In this document: one piece after another, positions 32,184 to 41,007 of the stretch | Numbering within the stretch: the stretch's first letter is position 1 | Layout of the letters: each line of letters opens with the position of its first letter | Assembly: GCA_002412545.1 (NCBI GenBank) | Contig: DHVG01000003.1 | Location: 1-64,000, forward strand | Origin: Elusimicrobia bacterium UBA5214 | Lineage (GTDB): Bacteria; Elusimicrobiota; UBA5214 | Direction of reading: 5' to 3' | Length of the DNA: 64,000 bases | Notes under the pieces: model-generated | Told to the model about the DNA's origin: nothing | Seen by the model: the letters and a program-made list of their open reading frames with translations, nothing else | Database searches by the model: none | Translations under genes and position numbers: made by a program

Positions 32184-32684
32184 ATGAAAGTTATCTGGGC
32201 ACCTTGGCGAATGAAGTTTATCAAAGAATGGCGTAAAAAGAAACCGAACTGTATCTTTTGTGAAAAATGTGAACAAAAGAATGACCAGAAGAATTTACTT
32301 CTTTATCGTGGTAAAAAAAGTTTCATTCTCCTCAACTTATATCCTTATAACAACGGACATTTAATGGTTGCACCATATCGCCATAAACCAGATTTCAATG
32401 ATTTAACTAAAGAAGAATTGACCAACCTTTTAGAGACCGCAAGATTAGGAGTGAATCTACTTAAAAAAACATTAAATCCAGAGGGATTTAATCTCGGGAT
32501 TAATCTCGGTAAGATTGCTGGTGCAGGTATTAAAGACCATTTACATATTCATATTGTCCCGCGCTGGGCTGCGGATACCAATTTTATGCCGATTTGTGGG
32601 GAGACAAAAGTTATTCCCGAATCTCTTACTGCAACTTATAAAAAACTCAAAAAAACACTCTCTCGTGAGATGAAAAAAAGATGA
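32184..32684 (+). CDS. HIT family hydrolase
   Basis: A 166-residue HIT protein with the catalytic histidine triad in DHLHIHIVPRW, an N-terminal WAPWRMKFI and a Cys pair (CIFCEKC) as in Ap4A phosphorylase/hydrolase-like members. It probably cleaves dinucleoside polyphosphates. A GGGAGG RBS precedes the ATG. It overlaps the next gene by 4 bp. Confidence 0.92.
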   Translation: MKVIWAPWRMKFIKEWRKKKPNCIFCEKCEQKNDQKNLLLYRGKKSFILLNLYPYNNGHLMVAPYRHKPDFNDLTKEELTNLLETARLGVNLLKKTLNPEGFNLGINLGKIAGAGIKDHLHIHIVPRWAADTNFMPICGETKVIPESLTATYKKLKKTLSREMKKR

Positions 32685-33112
32685 AGTTACCCGAGCATAT
32701 TGGTATTTCTTTTTCTTTAAGTACAATAAGTTTTGCTCTTACTAAGAATTATCTCTTTGCTTTAAGTTCGTTTTTAAGCGGTGTATTTATTGACCTTGAC
32801 CATTTTTTTGACTATTTTAAAAGTGAAGGGATTAAATTTGACCTCCATGATTTCTTTCATCGTTGTGAAAATTACCGGATAAAAAAATTTTATTTATTAC
32901 TTCATTCTTACGAGATAATCCTGCTTTTCGGACTGATTGTCTCTCTTACTTCCTACAATTCTTTAACTTTGGGTATTTTTTTAGGTTTTTCTCAACATCT
33001 ACTTCTTGACCAAATTTCTAACGGTGCGCATCCTTTAGGTTATTTTTTCATTTACCGTTGGCTGAACGGTTTTTCCAGTGAATATGTTTTCAACAACTAC
33101 GATGCACGGTAA
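32681..33112 (+). CDS. YdjM-like membrane-bound putative hydrolase
   Basis: A 143-residue membrane protein with three or four hydrophobic helices and paired His/Asp motifs at their ends: FLSGVFIDLDHFFDY, HDFFHRCE, LLLHSYEI and FSQHLLLDQI. This pattern matches the membrane-bound metal-dependent hydrolase (YdjM/DUF457) family. Function unknown. It is coupled by a 4-bp overlap to the HIT gene and overlaps the PAP2 gene. Confidence 0.7.
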   Translation: MKLPEHIGISFSLSTISFALTKNYLFALSSFLSGVFIDLDHFFDYFKSEGIKFDLHDFFHRCENYRIKKFYLLLHSYEIILLFGLIVSLTSYNSLTLGIFLGFSQHLLLDQISNGAHPLGYFFIYRWLNGFSSEYVFNNYDAR

Positions 33113-33668
33113 CCACTTCCTTAAAATACTCCAAAACATTGACCGGAATATTTTCTTAATTGTCAACCAGAAAATACATACCCCTTTCTTTGATTTTTTT
33201 TTCACCCAGCTCACTCGCCTGGGTGATTTTTATCTTCTTTGGTTATTAATCAGTTTACTCCTCATGATTTTTGGTAAGAAAAAAGAAAAAAATACCGGCC
33301 TGCTCTCTCTTCTGGCCATCGTTATCAACGCTTTTGTGACTAATTTTCTTCTTCAACCATTCTTCAACCGTTTCCGTCCTTACGATGTGCTGAAAAATGT
33401 CACCCTTCTTGTTCCGAAAACAATATTTTTATCTTTCCCTTCCGGACACGCTAGCGGTGCATTTGCTTTCGCAACCATAATTTATGCCAGGTATAGACGA
33501 TTCTGGTGGCTTTATATGCTTGCTTTTCTTATTGCTTTTTCACGAATTTATGTCGGTGTCCATTATCCCGCCGATGTTTTTGCTGGTACACTGGTCGGTA
33601 TTACGGTCGCTTTATTCGTGTTACTTTCCTTTCGGTTCCTCAGGATGGTGAGAAACCGAACCATTTGA
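33102..33668 (+). CDS. PAP2 family membrane phosphatase
   Basis: A phosphatidic acid phosphatase-type protein. The three catalytic motifs are present: FNRFRP, FPSGHASGAF and SRIYVGVHYPADVFAG, with about five membrane helices. Substrates may be undecaprenyl pyrophosphate or phosphatidylglycerol phosphate. The frame opens at a GTG (33078); an ATG at 33102 is preferred, and neither has a good RBS. The last codons (FRFLRMVRNRTI) are encoded by a palindrome (33632-33660). Confidence 0.88.
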   Translation: MHGNHFLKILQNIDRNIFLIVNQKIHTPFFDFFFTQLTRLGDFYLLWLLISLLLMIFGKKKEKNTGLLSLLAIVINAFVTNFLLQPFFNRFRPYDVLKNVTLLVPKTIFLSFPSGHASGAFAFATIIYARYRRFWWLYMLAFLIAFSRIYVGVHYPADVFAGTLVGITVALFVLLSFRFLRMVRNRTI

Positions 33669-33720
33669 AAAAAAGTGTTACGCAAAAATGACCCTTCAGC
33701 AAGTTCAGGGTCATCGTGAG
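33632..33720. repeat. Two palindromes at and after the PAP2 gene end
   Basis: CGGTTCCTCAGGATGGTGAGAAACCG sits in the PAP2 C-terminus with 9-10 bp arms. ATGACCCTTCAGC ... GTTCAGGGTCAT follows at 33689-33715. Both resemble the short hyphenated palindromes seen at 40.33-40.45 kb. Confidence 0.6.
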
Positions 33721-33731
33721 TAAACCGAACG

Positions 33732-34457
33732 ATGAAAGGACTAATCTTAGCCGCCGGTAAGGGCAAGAGGTTAAATAATCTGGTTCGGAAATTCAACCTC
33801 CCGAAAGGGTTAATCCCGATTGCCGGACGAGCAATGATTGAATATGTTTTAGATAATTTTCAAAAAACTAAAATTAAAGACATTGCTATTGTCATTCCTC
33901 CGGGGAGAAAAGATAAATTTATAGATATTTTAAATAAACAAAATTTAAATCTTAAATATATTATGCAAGATATTCCTCAAGGTACCGCTAAAGCGGTAGA
34001 GTTAGCCAGAGATTTTATCAAAAATGATAATTTTCTTCTTGCCTACGGTGACCTGTTTACTTTTTACGATTTTAATAAACTTGTTTTGGAACATACAAAG
34101 TATCAACCGATAGTAACATTGTTAGTAAACAAAGAAGATAATCCACAAGTAACCGGTTTAGTCAAATGGGAAGGTGAATATATTGTTCGGATTGTCGAAA
34201 AACCAAAAGAGAAATTTTCTGAATACGGTTCAGCCGGATTGATGGTTTTAGAACCAATAATTTTCAGTGTTTTAGATAAAATCCAACCGAGTGCCGAAAA
34301 TGAATACCATATCGGTGATGCTTTACAATATTTGATTGACCGGGGATACAAAGTGCGCTACAAAATAATTGACACCTGGCGAATAAACTTGAATAGGCCG
34401 GAAGATATTTTAAACGCCGAAAAAAAATTGTCGGAGGAACAAAATGGAAAAAACTAA
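33732..34457 (+). CDS. Sugar-phosphate nucleotidyltransferase
   Basis: A 241-residue nucleotidyltransferase: the signature GLILAAGKGKRLNNL, conserved Lys in FNLPKGLIPIAGRAMIEYVLDN, then MQDIPQGTAKAVELA and FLLAYGD. It activates a sugar-1-phosphate with NTP. The precise sugar is not evident. It is shorter than RmlA and similar to archaeal-type GlmU/Glc-1-P families without the beta-helix. It overlaps the cupin gene by 14 bp. Confidence 0.88.
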   Translation: MKGLILAAGKGKRLNNLVRKFNLPKGLIPIAGRAMIEYVLDNFQKTKIKDIAIVIPPGRKDKFIDILNKQNLNLKYIMQDIPQGTAKAVELARDFIKNDNFLLAYGDLFTFYDFNKLVLEHTKYQPIVTLLVNKEDNPQVTGLVKWEGEYIVRIVEKPKEKFSEYGSAGLMVLEPIIFSVLDKIQPSAENEYHIGDALQYLIDRGYKVRYKIIDTWRINLNRPEDILNAEKKLSEEQNGKN

Positions 34458-34779
34458 CGAAAAAGAAAAAAGTTTTCGTTTCAGCGATTCGGGACCAAAG
34501 TATATGTTTCGGGGACCGCGGTATGAATGGGGAATTATCGTTTTTAAACCCGGACAGACGCTGGGTAAACATTACCACAACGAAGTAGAAGAAACATTTT
34601 ATTTTCTTCAAGGTAAACCACAGATGCTCATTGACGAGAAAAGTTTTCGTGTTGAACCCGGTGACGCTTTCCGTATTGAAGCAAAAGAAAAACATGATAT
34701 TATCAATGATACCCAAGAAAATATGCGAGCAATTTTTATCAAATGTCCCTATTTACCGGAAGATAAAGTAAGTTGCTAA
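34444..34779 (+). CDS. Cupin-domain protein
   Basis: A 111-residue single cupin barrel: first motif GKHYHNEVEETFYFLQG (metal-binding His/His/Glu), second motif FRIEAKEKHDIIND with His. It may be a sugar isomerase-type or binding protein serving the adjacent nucleotidyltransferase. Its RBS GGAGG lies inside the preceding gene. Confidence 0.85.
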   Translation: MEKTNEKEKSFRFSDSGPKYMFRGPRYEWGIIVFKPGQTLGKHYHNEVEETFYFLQGKPQMLIDEKSFRVEPGDAFRIEAKEKHDIINDTQENMRAIFIKCPYLPEDKVSC

Positions 34780-34785
34780 TAAAAT

Positions 34786-35283
34786 ATGAAATCTAAAGTT
34801 TTAGTAATTTTTCTTGCACTTACCATTTTTAGTGGACAAATATTTGCCCTTCCCAATTTTCATCAGGTAAATCCTTCCATTTTTCGGGGAGCACGACCGG
34901 AAGAAAAGGACTTCTACCTCCTTGTGCAAGCAGGAATAAAAACTGTCCTCAGTCTGGAGACGAAATTATCCACGGAAGAAAGGGCTCTTGCCGAGAAACA
35001 CGGACTGATTTATATCTGGATACCTCTGCATCCTCTTTTTACTCCGGAGAAGAAAACGGTTGATGAAATCATCGCTATTTTAAGAAACCCGGTTTACCAA
35101 CCGGTCTTTATTCATTGTCGTAAAGGGAAAGACCGAACCGGATTGGTTATTGCCGCTTACCGCATCACGGTTGACGGCTGGACTTTTGAAGATGCATATC
35201 AAGAAATGAAAAAATACGGTTTTAGTCGTTACCTTTTCTGGTGGAAAAATTTTTTACTTAATTATCTCAAGGAGAAGAAATGA
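34786..35283 (+). CDS. Exported protein tyrosine / dual-specificity phosphatase
   Basis: A 165-residue phosphatase with an N-terminal signal peptide (VLVIFLALTIFSGQIFA). The P-loop HCRKGKDRTG carries the catalytic Cys and Arg, with the general-acid region upstream. It resembles the periplasmic DSP/PTPLA-like phosphatases (FRGARPEEKDFYLL). The substrate may be a phosphoprotein or phosphoinositol compound. It overlaps the FAD oxidase gene by 4 bp. Confidence 0.87.
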   Translation: MKSKVLVIFLALTIFSGQIFALPNFHQVNPSIFRGARPEEKDFYLLVQAGIKTVLSLETKLSTEERALAEKHGLIYIWIPLHPLFTPEKKTVDEIIAILRNPVYQPVFIHCRKGKDRTGLVIAAYRITVDGWTFEDAYQEMKKYGFSRYLFWWKNFLLNYLKEKK

Positions 35284-36794
35284 AAATAATTGAAGGTAAA
35301 GAAAACATTATTTCCGGTTATCTGTCTTATTTACAGGATGAGTCAAAAATATCTTATGGTGAAATTGAATATCTTGCTTTCCCGGAAAGCGAAGAGGATA
35401 TCTGCCAGTTTTTACAATTCTGCCGGGAAAAAAATATCCCGCTCACCATCTCCAACGGTAAAACCGGTGTAGTCGGCGGTGCGGTTCCTTTAAAAGGTGC
35501 ATTGCTCTCACTGGAAAAATTGAACAAAATTTATGAAGTAAAAAAGAGTGGTGAAGAGTATCGTCTGCGTTTACAGACCGGGGTTACGCTTGACGAAATT
35601 TATCAATTTTTAGAAACGGCAAGTTTTACTCAAGAAAAATATTTTTATCCGGTTGATGTTACCGAATCAACTGCACGGATTGGCGGAACAGTAGCGACGA
35701 ATGCTTCCGGGGAAAGAAGTTTTAAATACGGTCCGACCCGAACCTGGGTGCGTTCATTACGGGTAATCCTTGCCGATGGAAACATTTTAGATATAGAACG
35801 AGGTAAAATTTTTGCTCAGGGTTATGATTTGGAGTTTAAAACCGTCAAGGGAATAGTGAAAAAAATAAAAATTCCCCGGTACCGGATACCGGAAATAAAA
35901 TCTTCTGCTGGTTATTACGCGCGAGAAAATATGGATTTAATTGACCTTTTTATCGGTAACGAAGGGACACTGGGGATAATCAGCGAAATAGAACTTGCCT
36001 TGACTAAAAAACCGGAAAATATACTTTCTTTACTTGCTTTTTTTAATTGTGAAGAAGATGCTTTAAAATTCTTCTTCTCGGCAAGAAAAGAGTTAATGAC
36101 GGCGATGGTTTTTGAATATTTTGATTCCGGAGCAATCAAACTTTTACGCCCGAAAATATTAGAATTACCGGGAAATAAAAATTCAGCTATTTTCTTAGAA
36201 GTTGAGTTCAACGATTCCACTCTGGAAGAAATTTCTTCTACTATCGAAAAACTCTTAACCGAAAATAATTCTTCCTTGGATAATACCTGGGGTGGTTTTG
36301 AAAAAAAAGAGATAGAAAAAATCCGACAGATTCGGCATTCAATTCCGGAAACAATTAATGAAACGATTGCCAAAAGAAAACAAAAATTACCGATTCTCCA
36401 TAAAATTTCGGTAGATATCGCTGTCCCGGAAGAAAAATTTTTGGAAATGATTACCTATTACAAAACCAAACTTGAACCGTTATCCTTGGAATATACGATG
36501 TTCGGACATATCGGAGAAAACCATCTCCACCTGAATATTCTCCCCCGAGATGAGAAAGAATTTATTCTGGCAAAGGACTTACATCTGGATTTTGCTAAAA
36601 AAGCGGTTGTGCTGGGAGGAACGGTTTCCGCGGAACACGGAATTGGTAAAATTAAACATCAATATTTAGAAGTGATGTACGGGGAAGAAGGAATAAAACA
36701 AATGCTTGAAGTAAAAAAGGCGTTTGACCCGCAATACCTTTTAAACCGGGGTAATCTTTTCCCCGAGGAATTATTATTGAACGTTTTCGGATAA
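35280..36794 (+). CDS. FAD-linked oxidase (GlcD/D-lactate dehydrogenase-like)
   Basis: A 504-residue member of the FAD_binding_4 family. The FAD domain includes PLTISNGKTGVVGGAVPLKG, ATNASGERSFKYGPTRTWVR and FIGNEGTLGIISEIEL. The C-terminal FAD-oxidase domain has the metal/His motifs GHIGENHLHLNILP and EHGIGKIKHQY. It probably oxidises a 2-hydroxy acid such as glycolate or D-lactate. No Fe-S or transport partner is adjacent, so substrate and acceptor are unknown. Confidence 0.9.
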   Translation: MKIIEGKENIISGYLSYLQDESKISYGEIEYLAFPESEEDICQFLQFCREKNIPLTISNGKTGVVGGAVPLKGALLSLEKLNKIYEVKKSGEEYRLRLQTGVTLDEIYQFLETASFTQEKYFYPVDVTESTARIGGTVATNASGERSFKYGPTRTWVRSLRVILADGNILDIERGKIFAQGYDLEFKTVKGIVKKIKIPRYRIPEIKSSAGYYARENMDLIDLFIGNEGTLGIISEIELALTKKPENILSLLAFFNCEEDALKFFFSARKELMTAMVFEYFDSGAIKLLRPKILELPGNKNSAIFLEVEFNDSTLEEISSTIEKLLTENNSSLDNTWGGFEKKEIEKIRQIRHSIPETINETIAKRKQKLPILHKISVDIAVPEEKFLEMITYYKTKLEPLSLEYTMFGHIGENHLHLNILPRDEKEFILAKDLHLDFAKKAVVLGGTVSAEHGIGKIKHQYLEVMYGEEGIKQMLEVKKAFDPQYLLNRGNLFPEELLLNVFG

Positions 36795-36859
36795 AATTGT
36801 AGTGGCAGAGCGAAGTTCTGCTAATTATCTTTTTTATTATTCTCAACGGAGGTAGAAAA

Positions 36860-37519
36860 ATGAAAAAAATTTGTGTTCTTATTTTACTCATTTTTTCCCT
36901 ACCCATCCTGGCAATTGAAAAAATAAAACTACCCGAACCGAATTTTAAAGGATTGGTTTTTGAAGAAGCGCTAAAAAAAAGACGTTCGGTACGCAGTTAT
37001 ACAAAAGAAGCGCTAAGTTTAACCGAAATTTCACAACTTCTCTTTTCTGCCCAAGGAATTACTACCACTTATTATGGACATAAACTAAGAACCGCTCCTT
37101 CTGCGGGTGCACTTTATCCCTTTGAAATTTATTTAGTGGTCAATAATGGAGAAAAACTTAAATCCGGGATTTACCATTACTTAGTTGAAGAACATAGTTT
37201 AGAAATAGTTAAAGAAGGTAATTTTAGGGAGAAGATAAAAAATGCAACTTTGGGTCAGGAACCGGTTGCTCAGGCAGGTATTGTTTTCCTTTTAACTGCG
37301 GTCTTTGAACGAACAACCAAAAAATACGGTGAGCGCGGGATTCGCTATATCCATATTGAAGCCGGACATATCGGGCAGAATATTCTCCTTCAAGCGACCT
37401 CGCTTGGTTTAGCGACAGTGCCGATGGGTGCATTTTCTGACCAAGAAGTTAATAAACTTATCGGTATTGACGGGAAAAAACAATCTACCGTTTATCTAAT
37501 CCTGGTCGGAAAGAAATAA
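36860..37519 (+). CDS. Exported SagB-type nitroreductase
   Basis: A 219-residue protein. The signal-like N-terminus (ICVLILLIFSLPILAIEK) is followed by a SagB/ThcOx-type nitroreductase fold: KKRRSVRSYTKEALSLTEISQLLFSAQG, RTAPSAGALYPFEIY and the FMN loop near GIRYIHIEAGHIGQNILLQA. It may act outside the cytoplasm or as a membrane-attached flavoenzyme. The ATG has a GGAGG RBS. One base separates it from the SpoIID gene. Confidence 0.87.
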   Translation: MKKICVLILLIFSLPILAIEKIKLPEPNFKGLVFEEALKKRRSVRSYTKEALSLTEISQLLFSAQGITTTYYGHKLRTAPSAGALYPFEIYLVVNNGEKLKSGIYHYLVEEHSLEIVKEGNFREKIKNATLGQEPVAQAGIVFLLTAVFERTTKKYGERGIRYIHIEAGHIGQNILLQATSLGLATVPMGAFSDQEVNKLIGIDGKKQSTVYLILVGKK

Positions 37520-37520
37520 A

Positions 37521-39713
37521 ATGTTTCACGTGAAACAATTAAATTTTTTATCTCATTTATCCATTTTTCTATTCTTTTTTCTCCTTCTTCATATCTCCGG
37601 CTATGCCGAAGAGTTGGGGAATGCTAACGAGTTATACTTCCAGGGAGAACCGGAAAAGGCAGTTGAAGTTTACCTGAAGAAAATAGAAGAAGAACCTGCC
37701 AACATTAACTATTGGGTAAACCTTGCACTTACTTACCGGGATTTAGCCTTGTATCCGGAAGCAATCGCTTCCTTAAAACATGCTTCCTATGCTTACCCTC
37801 CCGGTGGAGACAATACCGTTTCTAAAGAAGAAATTCTTAATCTTCTTGCCTGGTTCTATTACTATTCCGGAAGAATTGAAGAAGCAGAAGATACTTTCTC
37901 CCAAGTTCTTAAATCAACTAATTCGCTAATTAACCTCACCGCTTTAGCGGTCGGAGACCCCGCTGTAGCGGTGGGATCTCCGAAATCCTCTATTTTTAAT
38001 TCATCTTTTGGCTTAGGAAGAATAAATATTGAAAAAAAGAACTGGTTAGAAGCGGAAAAGATATTTAAAAGTATAGTTACCGCTAACCCTGATTTTGCTC
38101 TCGGTTACTATTTTCTTGGTGCCATCTACGAGAATTTGAACCGTCTTGAAGAAGCAAACCAAATGTATCAGCAAACCTTGAAGACCGATTCCAAACTGGT
38201 AGAAACTTACTCTTCACTGGGACGAATCTATGAAAAACAAAATAACTACGAACAAGCCGATAAACAATACCAAAAAATTCTTGACATTGACCCTTTAAAT
38301 ATTGAAGCGAAGAAAAAGAAGGAAGGAATTACTCCTTTATTAGCGCGAAAACCGGAAGAAACCGAGCGCAAGAATCGGATTTCCAATTTCAGCAAAATCA
38401 GTCCAGCTAAAGAAAGAGCAAAAATTCCGCTCTTAAGAATCGGCACCGGTAGCGATGAAAAAGGTGCGCCCTACCCGACCGAAAAGATATCCTTGCGAAC
38501 AAATGATAAATTTCTTGTCTTGAAAAAGAAAAAAGAAGAAATAATTTTGAAAGGTGTTTCTTCTTTCCAAATAAATGCAAAAGAAGGAGGAAAAGCCCAA
38601 ATTTTAGTTTCCACTTCCGGTAGCGGGGAATACGATGAAGCAATCATTGTCCGTCTGATAAATCCGGCTACCGGGACAATAGTCGTTGAAGAGGTCCCTT
38701 ACGGTAAAAGTTTTGCTTGGGCGACAAACGAGGACCGGGAATACCGCGGTGAATTTGAAATCATTCCGGACAAGAAATATGGGTTAATTTCGATAAATAT
38801 TATCAATTTAGGAGAATATTTATATAGCGTTCTTCCTTCCGAAATGTATTCTGCCGCACCAAAAGAAGCTTTGAAAGCACAAGCTGTAGTTGCCCGTAGT
38901 GTCACCCTTTTTAAGCAGAGATACAGCAAACCCCATAAGAATTTTGGTTATGACCTTTGTGATGAACAACATTGTCAGGTTTATCGCGGGGTAAAAATGG
39001 AGAATGATAAAGCAAAACAGTCAGCCAGCGAAACTCGGGGCGAGATTCTTGTCTGTGAAGATAAAGTGATTAATGCAATATTCCACGCAAATTGTGGCGG
39101 TTACGGACAAAGTGCAAAGGAATTAAAAGGTTGGGGTGATGAAGCCTATCTAACCGGTGTTTTTGACGGAGAAAAAACGCTCGGTCAGACCACAACAATA
39201 AATTCACCCTGGGAATTAGAAAAATGGATTAGGAACAAACCTGCGGTCTATTGTGATTTTGTTGCCGAAAATTTTCAGCCGACAAAATTTCGTTGGGTAA
39301 GGATTACTCCGGCAAAAGATATTGAAGAACGCGTCAATCGTGAATATACAATCGGTAGAATAATAAAAATTATCCCTTTGAAACGGAGTAAATCCGGACA
39401 TTTACAAAAATTGAAAATTGTCGGCGAGAAAGGCGAAACTATTCTGGATAAAGAATACGAAATACGTAAAATTTTGGGATTGGGTTTTCTGCGTTCCACC
39501 TTGTTAGTTATTGAGACAAAATTTGAAGTCCCGGATTCAGCAGGAAACGTTAAACAGTATCCGGAAGAATTTATTTTCTCGGGTGGCGGTTGGGGACACG
39601 GGGTAGGGATGTGCCAATTTGGTGCCTGCGGAAGAGCAAAAAAGGGACAAAATTACCGCCAAATTCTTGAACATTATTACCAAGGCATCAAATTGTTGAA
39701 ACTCGGCTATTGA
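37521..39713 (+). CDS. TPR and SpoIID-domain secreted protein
   Basis: A 730-residue exported protein. Its first six codons (MFHVKQ) are made by a perfect parS palindrome. After a signal peptide come TPR repeats (about 38-285), a linker, and a SpoIID/LytB peptidoglycan lytic transglycosylase domain with the catalytic Glu in SVLPSEMY, then AQAVVARSVTLFKQRY and GGWGHGVGMCQFGACG. It cleaves peptidoglycan glycan strands or acts as an amidase enhancer. A palindromic insertion at 37942-37982 encodes TALAVGDPAVAVGSP between TPR units. Confidence 0.88.
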   Translation: MFHVKQLNFLSHLSIFLFFFLLLHISGYAEELGNANELYFQGEPEKAVEVYLKKIEEEPANINYWVNLALTYRDLALYPEAIASLKHASYAYPPGGDNTVSKEEILNLLAWFYYYSGRIEEAEDTFSQVLKSTNSLINLTALAVGDPAVAVGSPKSSIFNSSFGLGRINIEKKNWLEAEKIFKSIVTANPDFALGYYFLGAIYENLNRLEEANQMYQQTLKTDSKLVETYSSLGRIYEKQNNYEQADKQYQKILDIDPLNIEAKKKKEGITPLLARKPEETERKNRISNFSKISPAKERAKIPLLRIGTGSDEKGAPYPTEKISLRTNDKFLVLKKKKEEIILKGVSSFQINAKEGGKAQILVSTSGSGEYDEAIIVRLINPATGTIVVEEVPYGKSFAWATNEDREYRGEFEIIPDKKYGLISINIINLGEYLYSVLPSEMYSAAPKEALKAQAVVARSVTLFKQRYSKPHKNFGYDLCDEQHCQVYRGVKMENDKAKQSASETRGEILVCEDKVINAIFHANCGGYGQSAKELKGWGDEAYLTGVFDGEKTLGQTTTINSPWELEKWIRNKPAVYCDFVAENFQPTKFRWVRITPAKDIEERVNREYTIGRIIKIIPLKRSKSGHLQKLKIVGEKGETILDKEYEIRKILGLGFLRSTLLVIETKFEVPDSAGNVKQYPEEFIFSGGGWGHGVGMCQFGACGRAKKGQNYRQILEHYYQGIKLLKLGY
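37522..37537. promoter_or_regulatory. parS-like site 1 (perfect)
   Basis: TGTTTCACGTGAAACA, a perfect 16-bp match to the ParB-binding parS consensus, coincides with the start codon of the SpoIID gene. No parA or parB gene is in the window. Confidence 0.85.
37942..37982. repeat. In-gene nested palindromes in the SpoIID protein
   Basis: ACCGCTTTAGCGGT is a palindrome. It abuts CGGAGACCCCGCTGTAGCG followed by GTGGGATCTCCG, a second one whose arms are CGGAGA/TCTCCG and CGCT/AGCG. The frame is kept. Confidence 0.65.
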
Positions 39714-39718
39714 GTAGT

Positions 39719-39744
39719 GTAGCCGACCCTTAAGGGTCGGCTAC
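39719..39744. repeat. 26-bp perfect palindrome with TTAA centre (a)
   Basis: GTAGCCGACCCTT is followed directly by its exact complement. It lies 5 bp after the SpoIID stop, in a position where it could also end transcription. Relatives: 40280-40305, 41294-41319 and 41335-41360. Confidence 0.8.
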
Positions 39745-39800
39745 TGATGGGACAGGGTTTCAGGTCAGAAAACTTAACAAAACTTCCGCCAATCCTATAA

Positions 39801-39816
39801 TGTTTCACGTGAAACA
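39801..39816. promoter_or_regulatory. parS-like site 2 (perfect), next to a promoter
   Basis: TGTTTCACGTGAAACA again, 24 bp before the 144-residue membrane protein gene. Directly in front is TTAACA, 16 bp, TATAAT, so the parS follows a -10 box. Diverged copies of the same promoter-plus-site unit occur at 40980 and 42170. Confidence 0.85.
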
Positions 39817-39840
39817 AAACTTAAGAAAGGGGGCTGACAG

Positions 39841-40275
39841 ATGAAACCATTTAAATTGCAGATAATCTTTGGACTTATTCTGCTAATAATCGGTTTTACT
39901 TTTGATTTTACTTTCGTCCAAACGCAAATGTCCAGAGCATTCAAAAATGACCCGGTTTCTTACTTGAACTCATTTAGCAAGCAACTTTATGATTTAACCA
40001 AATTTTATATGCTCGGATTAGGGCTGATAAATATTACCTTGGCTCTCTTGGGTTTACATTTGAGAAACCAGCCAAAACTTGATTGGACGATTTGTGGACT
40101 AATGCTTATTGGTTCAATACTTGTAATTGTGACCGGATTCTGGTATGCTAAGGCAGGTCCTTCTTTCAAATGGGAATTACGCTGTACAGTTTTAACTATC
40201 GGACTTTTTAGCATCTTACTTGGTCTCGTCCTTGAAATCTACAAAAGCGTAAGCGGGACTTCCGCCAAAAAGTAA
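39841..40275 (+). CDS. Small membrane protein of unknown function
   Basis: A 144-residue protein with four hydrophobic helices (about 6-24, 52-72, 82-102, 112-132). I do not recognise a family. An AAAGGGGG RBS and a parS-linked promoter precede it. The last residues (KSVSGTSAKK) come from repeat-like DNA (GTAAGCGGGACTTCC) that runs into the 26-bp palindrome at 40280. Confidence 0.7.
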   Translation: MKPFKLQIIFGLILLIIGFTFDFTFVQTQMSRAFKNDPVSYLNSFSKQLYDLTKFYMLGLGLINITLALLGLHLRNQPKLDWTICGLMLIGSILVIVTGFWYAKAGPSFKWELRCTVLTIGLFSILLGLVLEIYKSVSGTSAKK

Positions 40276-40279
40276 AAGT

Positions 40280-40305
40280 GTAGGCGGGACTTAAGTCCCG
40301 CCTAC
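40280..40305. repeat. 26-bp perfect palindrome with TTAA centre (b)
   Basis: GTAGGCGGGACTT followed directly by its exact complement. It lies 5 bp after the membrane protein stop and may act as a terminator. A looser form with a nested hairpin lies at 44317-44370. Confidence 0.8.
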
Positions 40306-40329
40306 CTACAGAAGTGAAGGATTTCCTTT

Positions 40330-40455
40330 GTCATTGCGAATGAAATGAAGCAATCTGACCCTTCGGGTCATTCTGAGCGAAGCGAAGAATCCCTTCCTTT
40401 GATGAGCAGATGAGATCCTTCACTGCCACTGCGTTCAGGATGACACTTTTGACTT
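40330..40455. repeat. Composite of TGTCATT-type repeats
   Basis: TTTGTCATTGCGAATGAAATGAAGCAATCT is followed by GACCCTTCGGGTC, then GTCATTCTGAGCGAAGCGAAGAATCCC, then GAGATCCTTC ... AGGATGACAC. The pieces match the ends of the repeats at 10484-10569 and of the GIY-YIG element at 26600-26944. No gene is enclosed. Confidence 0.7.
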
Positions 40456-40511
40456 CGTCAACAGTGTTGAAGTAGAAACCGATACCGAATCGGATTGGAG
40501 GGTATATCTCA

Positions 40512-40961
40512 ATGAAAGCATTAGTAATTTACGACACACTTTACGGGAATACCGAGCAAATCGCCCAGACGATTGGCAGTGCTTTTAGTCCCCTGAAAGA
40601 GGTTGAGGTGGTCCGGGTAAATAAGCTGAACCCAAAACAATTGACCGGCTTAAAATTACTTATTATTGGTTCGCCTACCCACGGTGGCAGACCGACACCG
40701 GTGATGCAAAGTTTTCTTAAGCAACTTCCCGATTCAATATTGAAAGGGGTCAATGTATCTGCCTTTGATACCCGGTTGACCGCAAGATGGGTTGCAATCT
40801 TCGGCTATGCTGCCGGAAGAATTGCTGAGACTCTGAAAAAGAAGGGTGGAAATCTAATTGCCTCACCGGAAGGTTTCTTTGTCAAAGGTAAAAAAGGTCC
40901 ACTCAAAGACGGAGAATTAGAACGTGCTGCCAGCTGGGTGAAAACAAAGTTTATCTCCTAA
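40512..40961 (+). CDS. Flavodoxin-domain protein
   Basis: A 149-residue flavodoxin-like protein: FMN phosphate loop YDTLYGNTEQIAQ, then LLIIGSPTHGGRPTP and the C-terminal PEGFFVKGKKGPLKDGE. It is a single-domain electron carrier or reductase partner. The upstream region is a repeat composite. A GGAGGG RBS is present. Confidence 0.9.
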   Translation: MKALVIYDTLYGNTEQIAQTIGSAFSPLKEVEVVRVNKLNPKQLTGLKLLIIGSPTHGGRPTPVMQSFLKQLPDSILKGVNVSAFDTRLTARWVAIFGYAAGRIAETLKKKGGNLIASPEGFFVKGKKGPLKDGELERAASWVKTKFIS

Positions 40962-40979
40962 GAATAGCAATAGGGGAAC

Positions 40980-41007
40980 TTGACAAAAATTCTGCTAATT
41001 CTATAAT
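40980..41007 (+). promoter_or_regulatory. Near-consensus promoter with no gene after it
   Basis: TTGACA (40980-40985), 16 bp, TATAAT (41002-41007). The same unit, with small changes, precedes the perfect parS at 39801 (TTAACA...TATAAT) and a degenerate site near 42195 (CTGACA...TATAGT). Confidence 0.5.
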
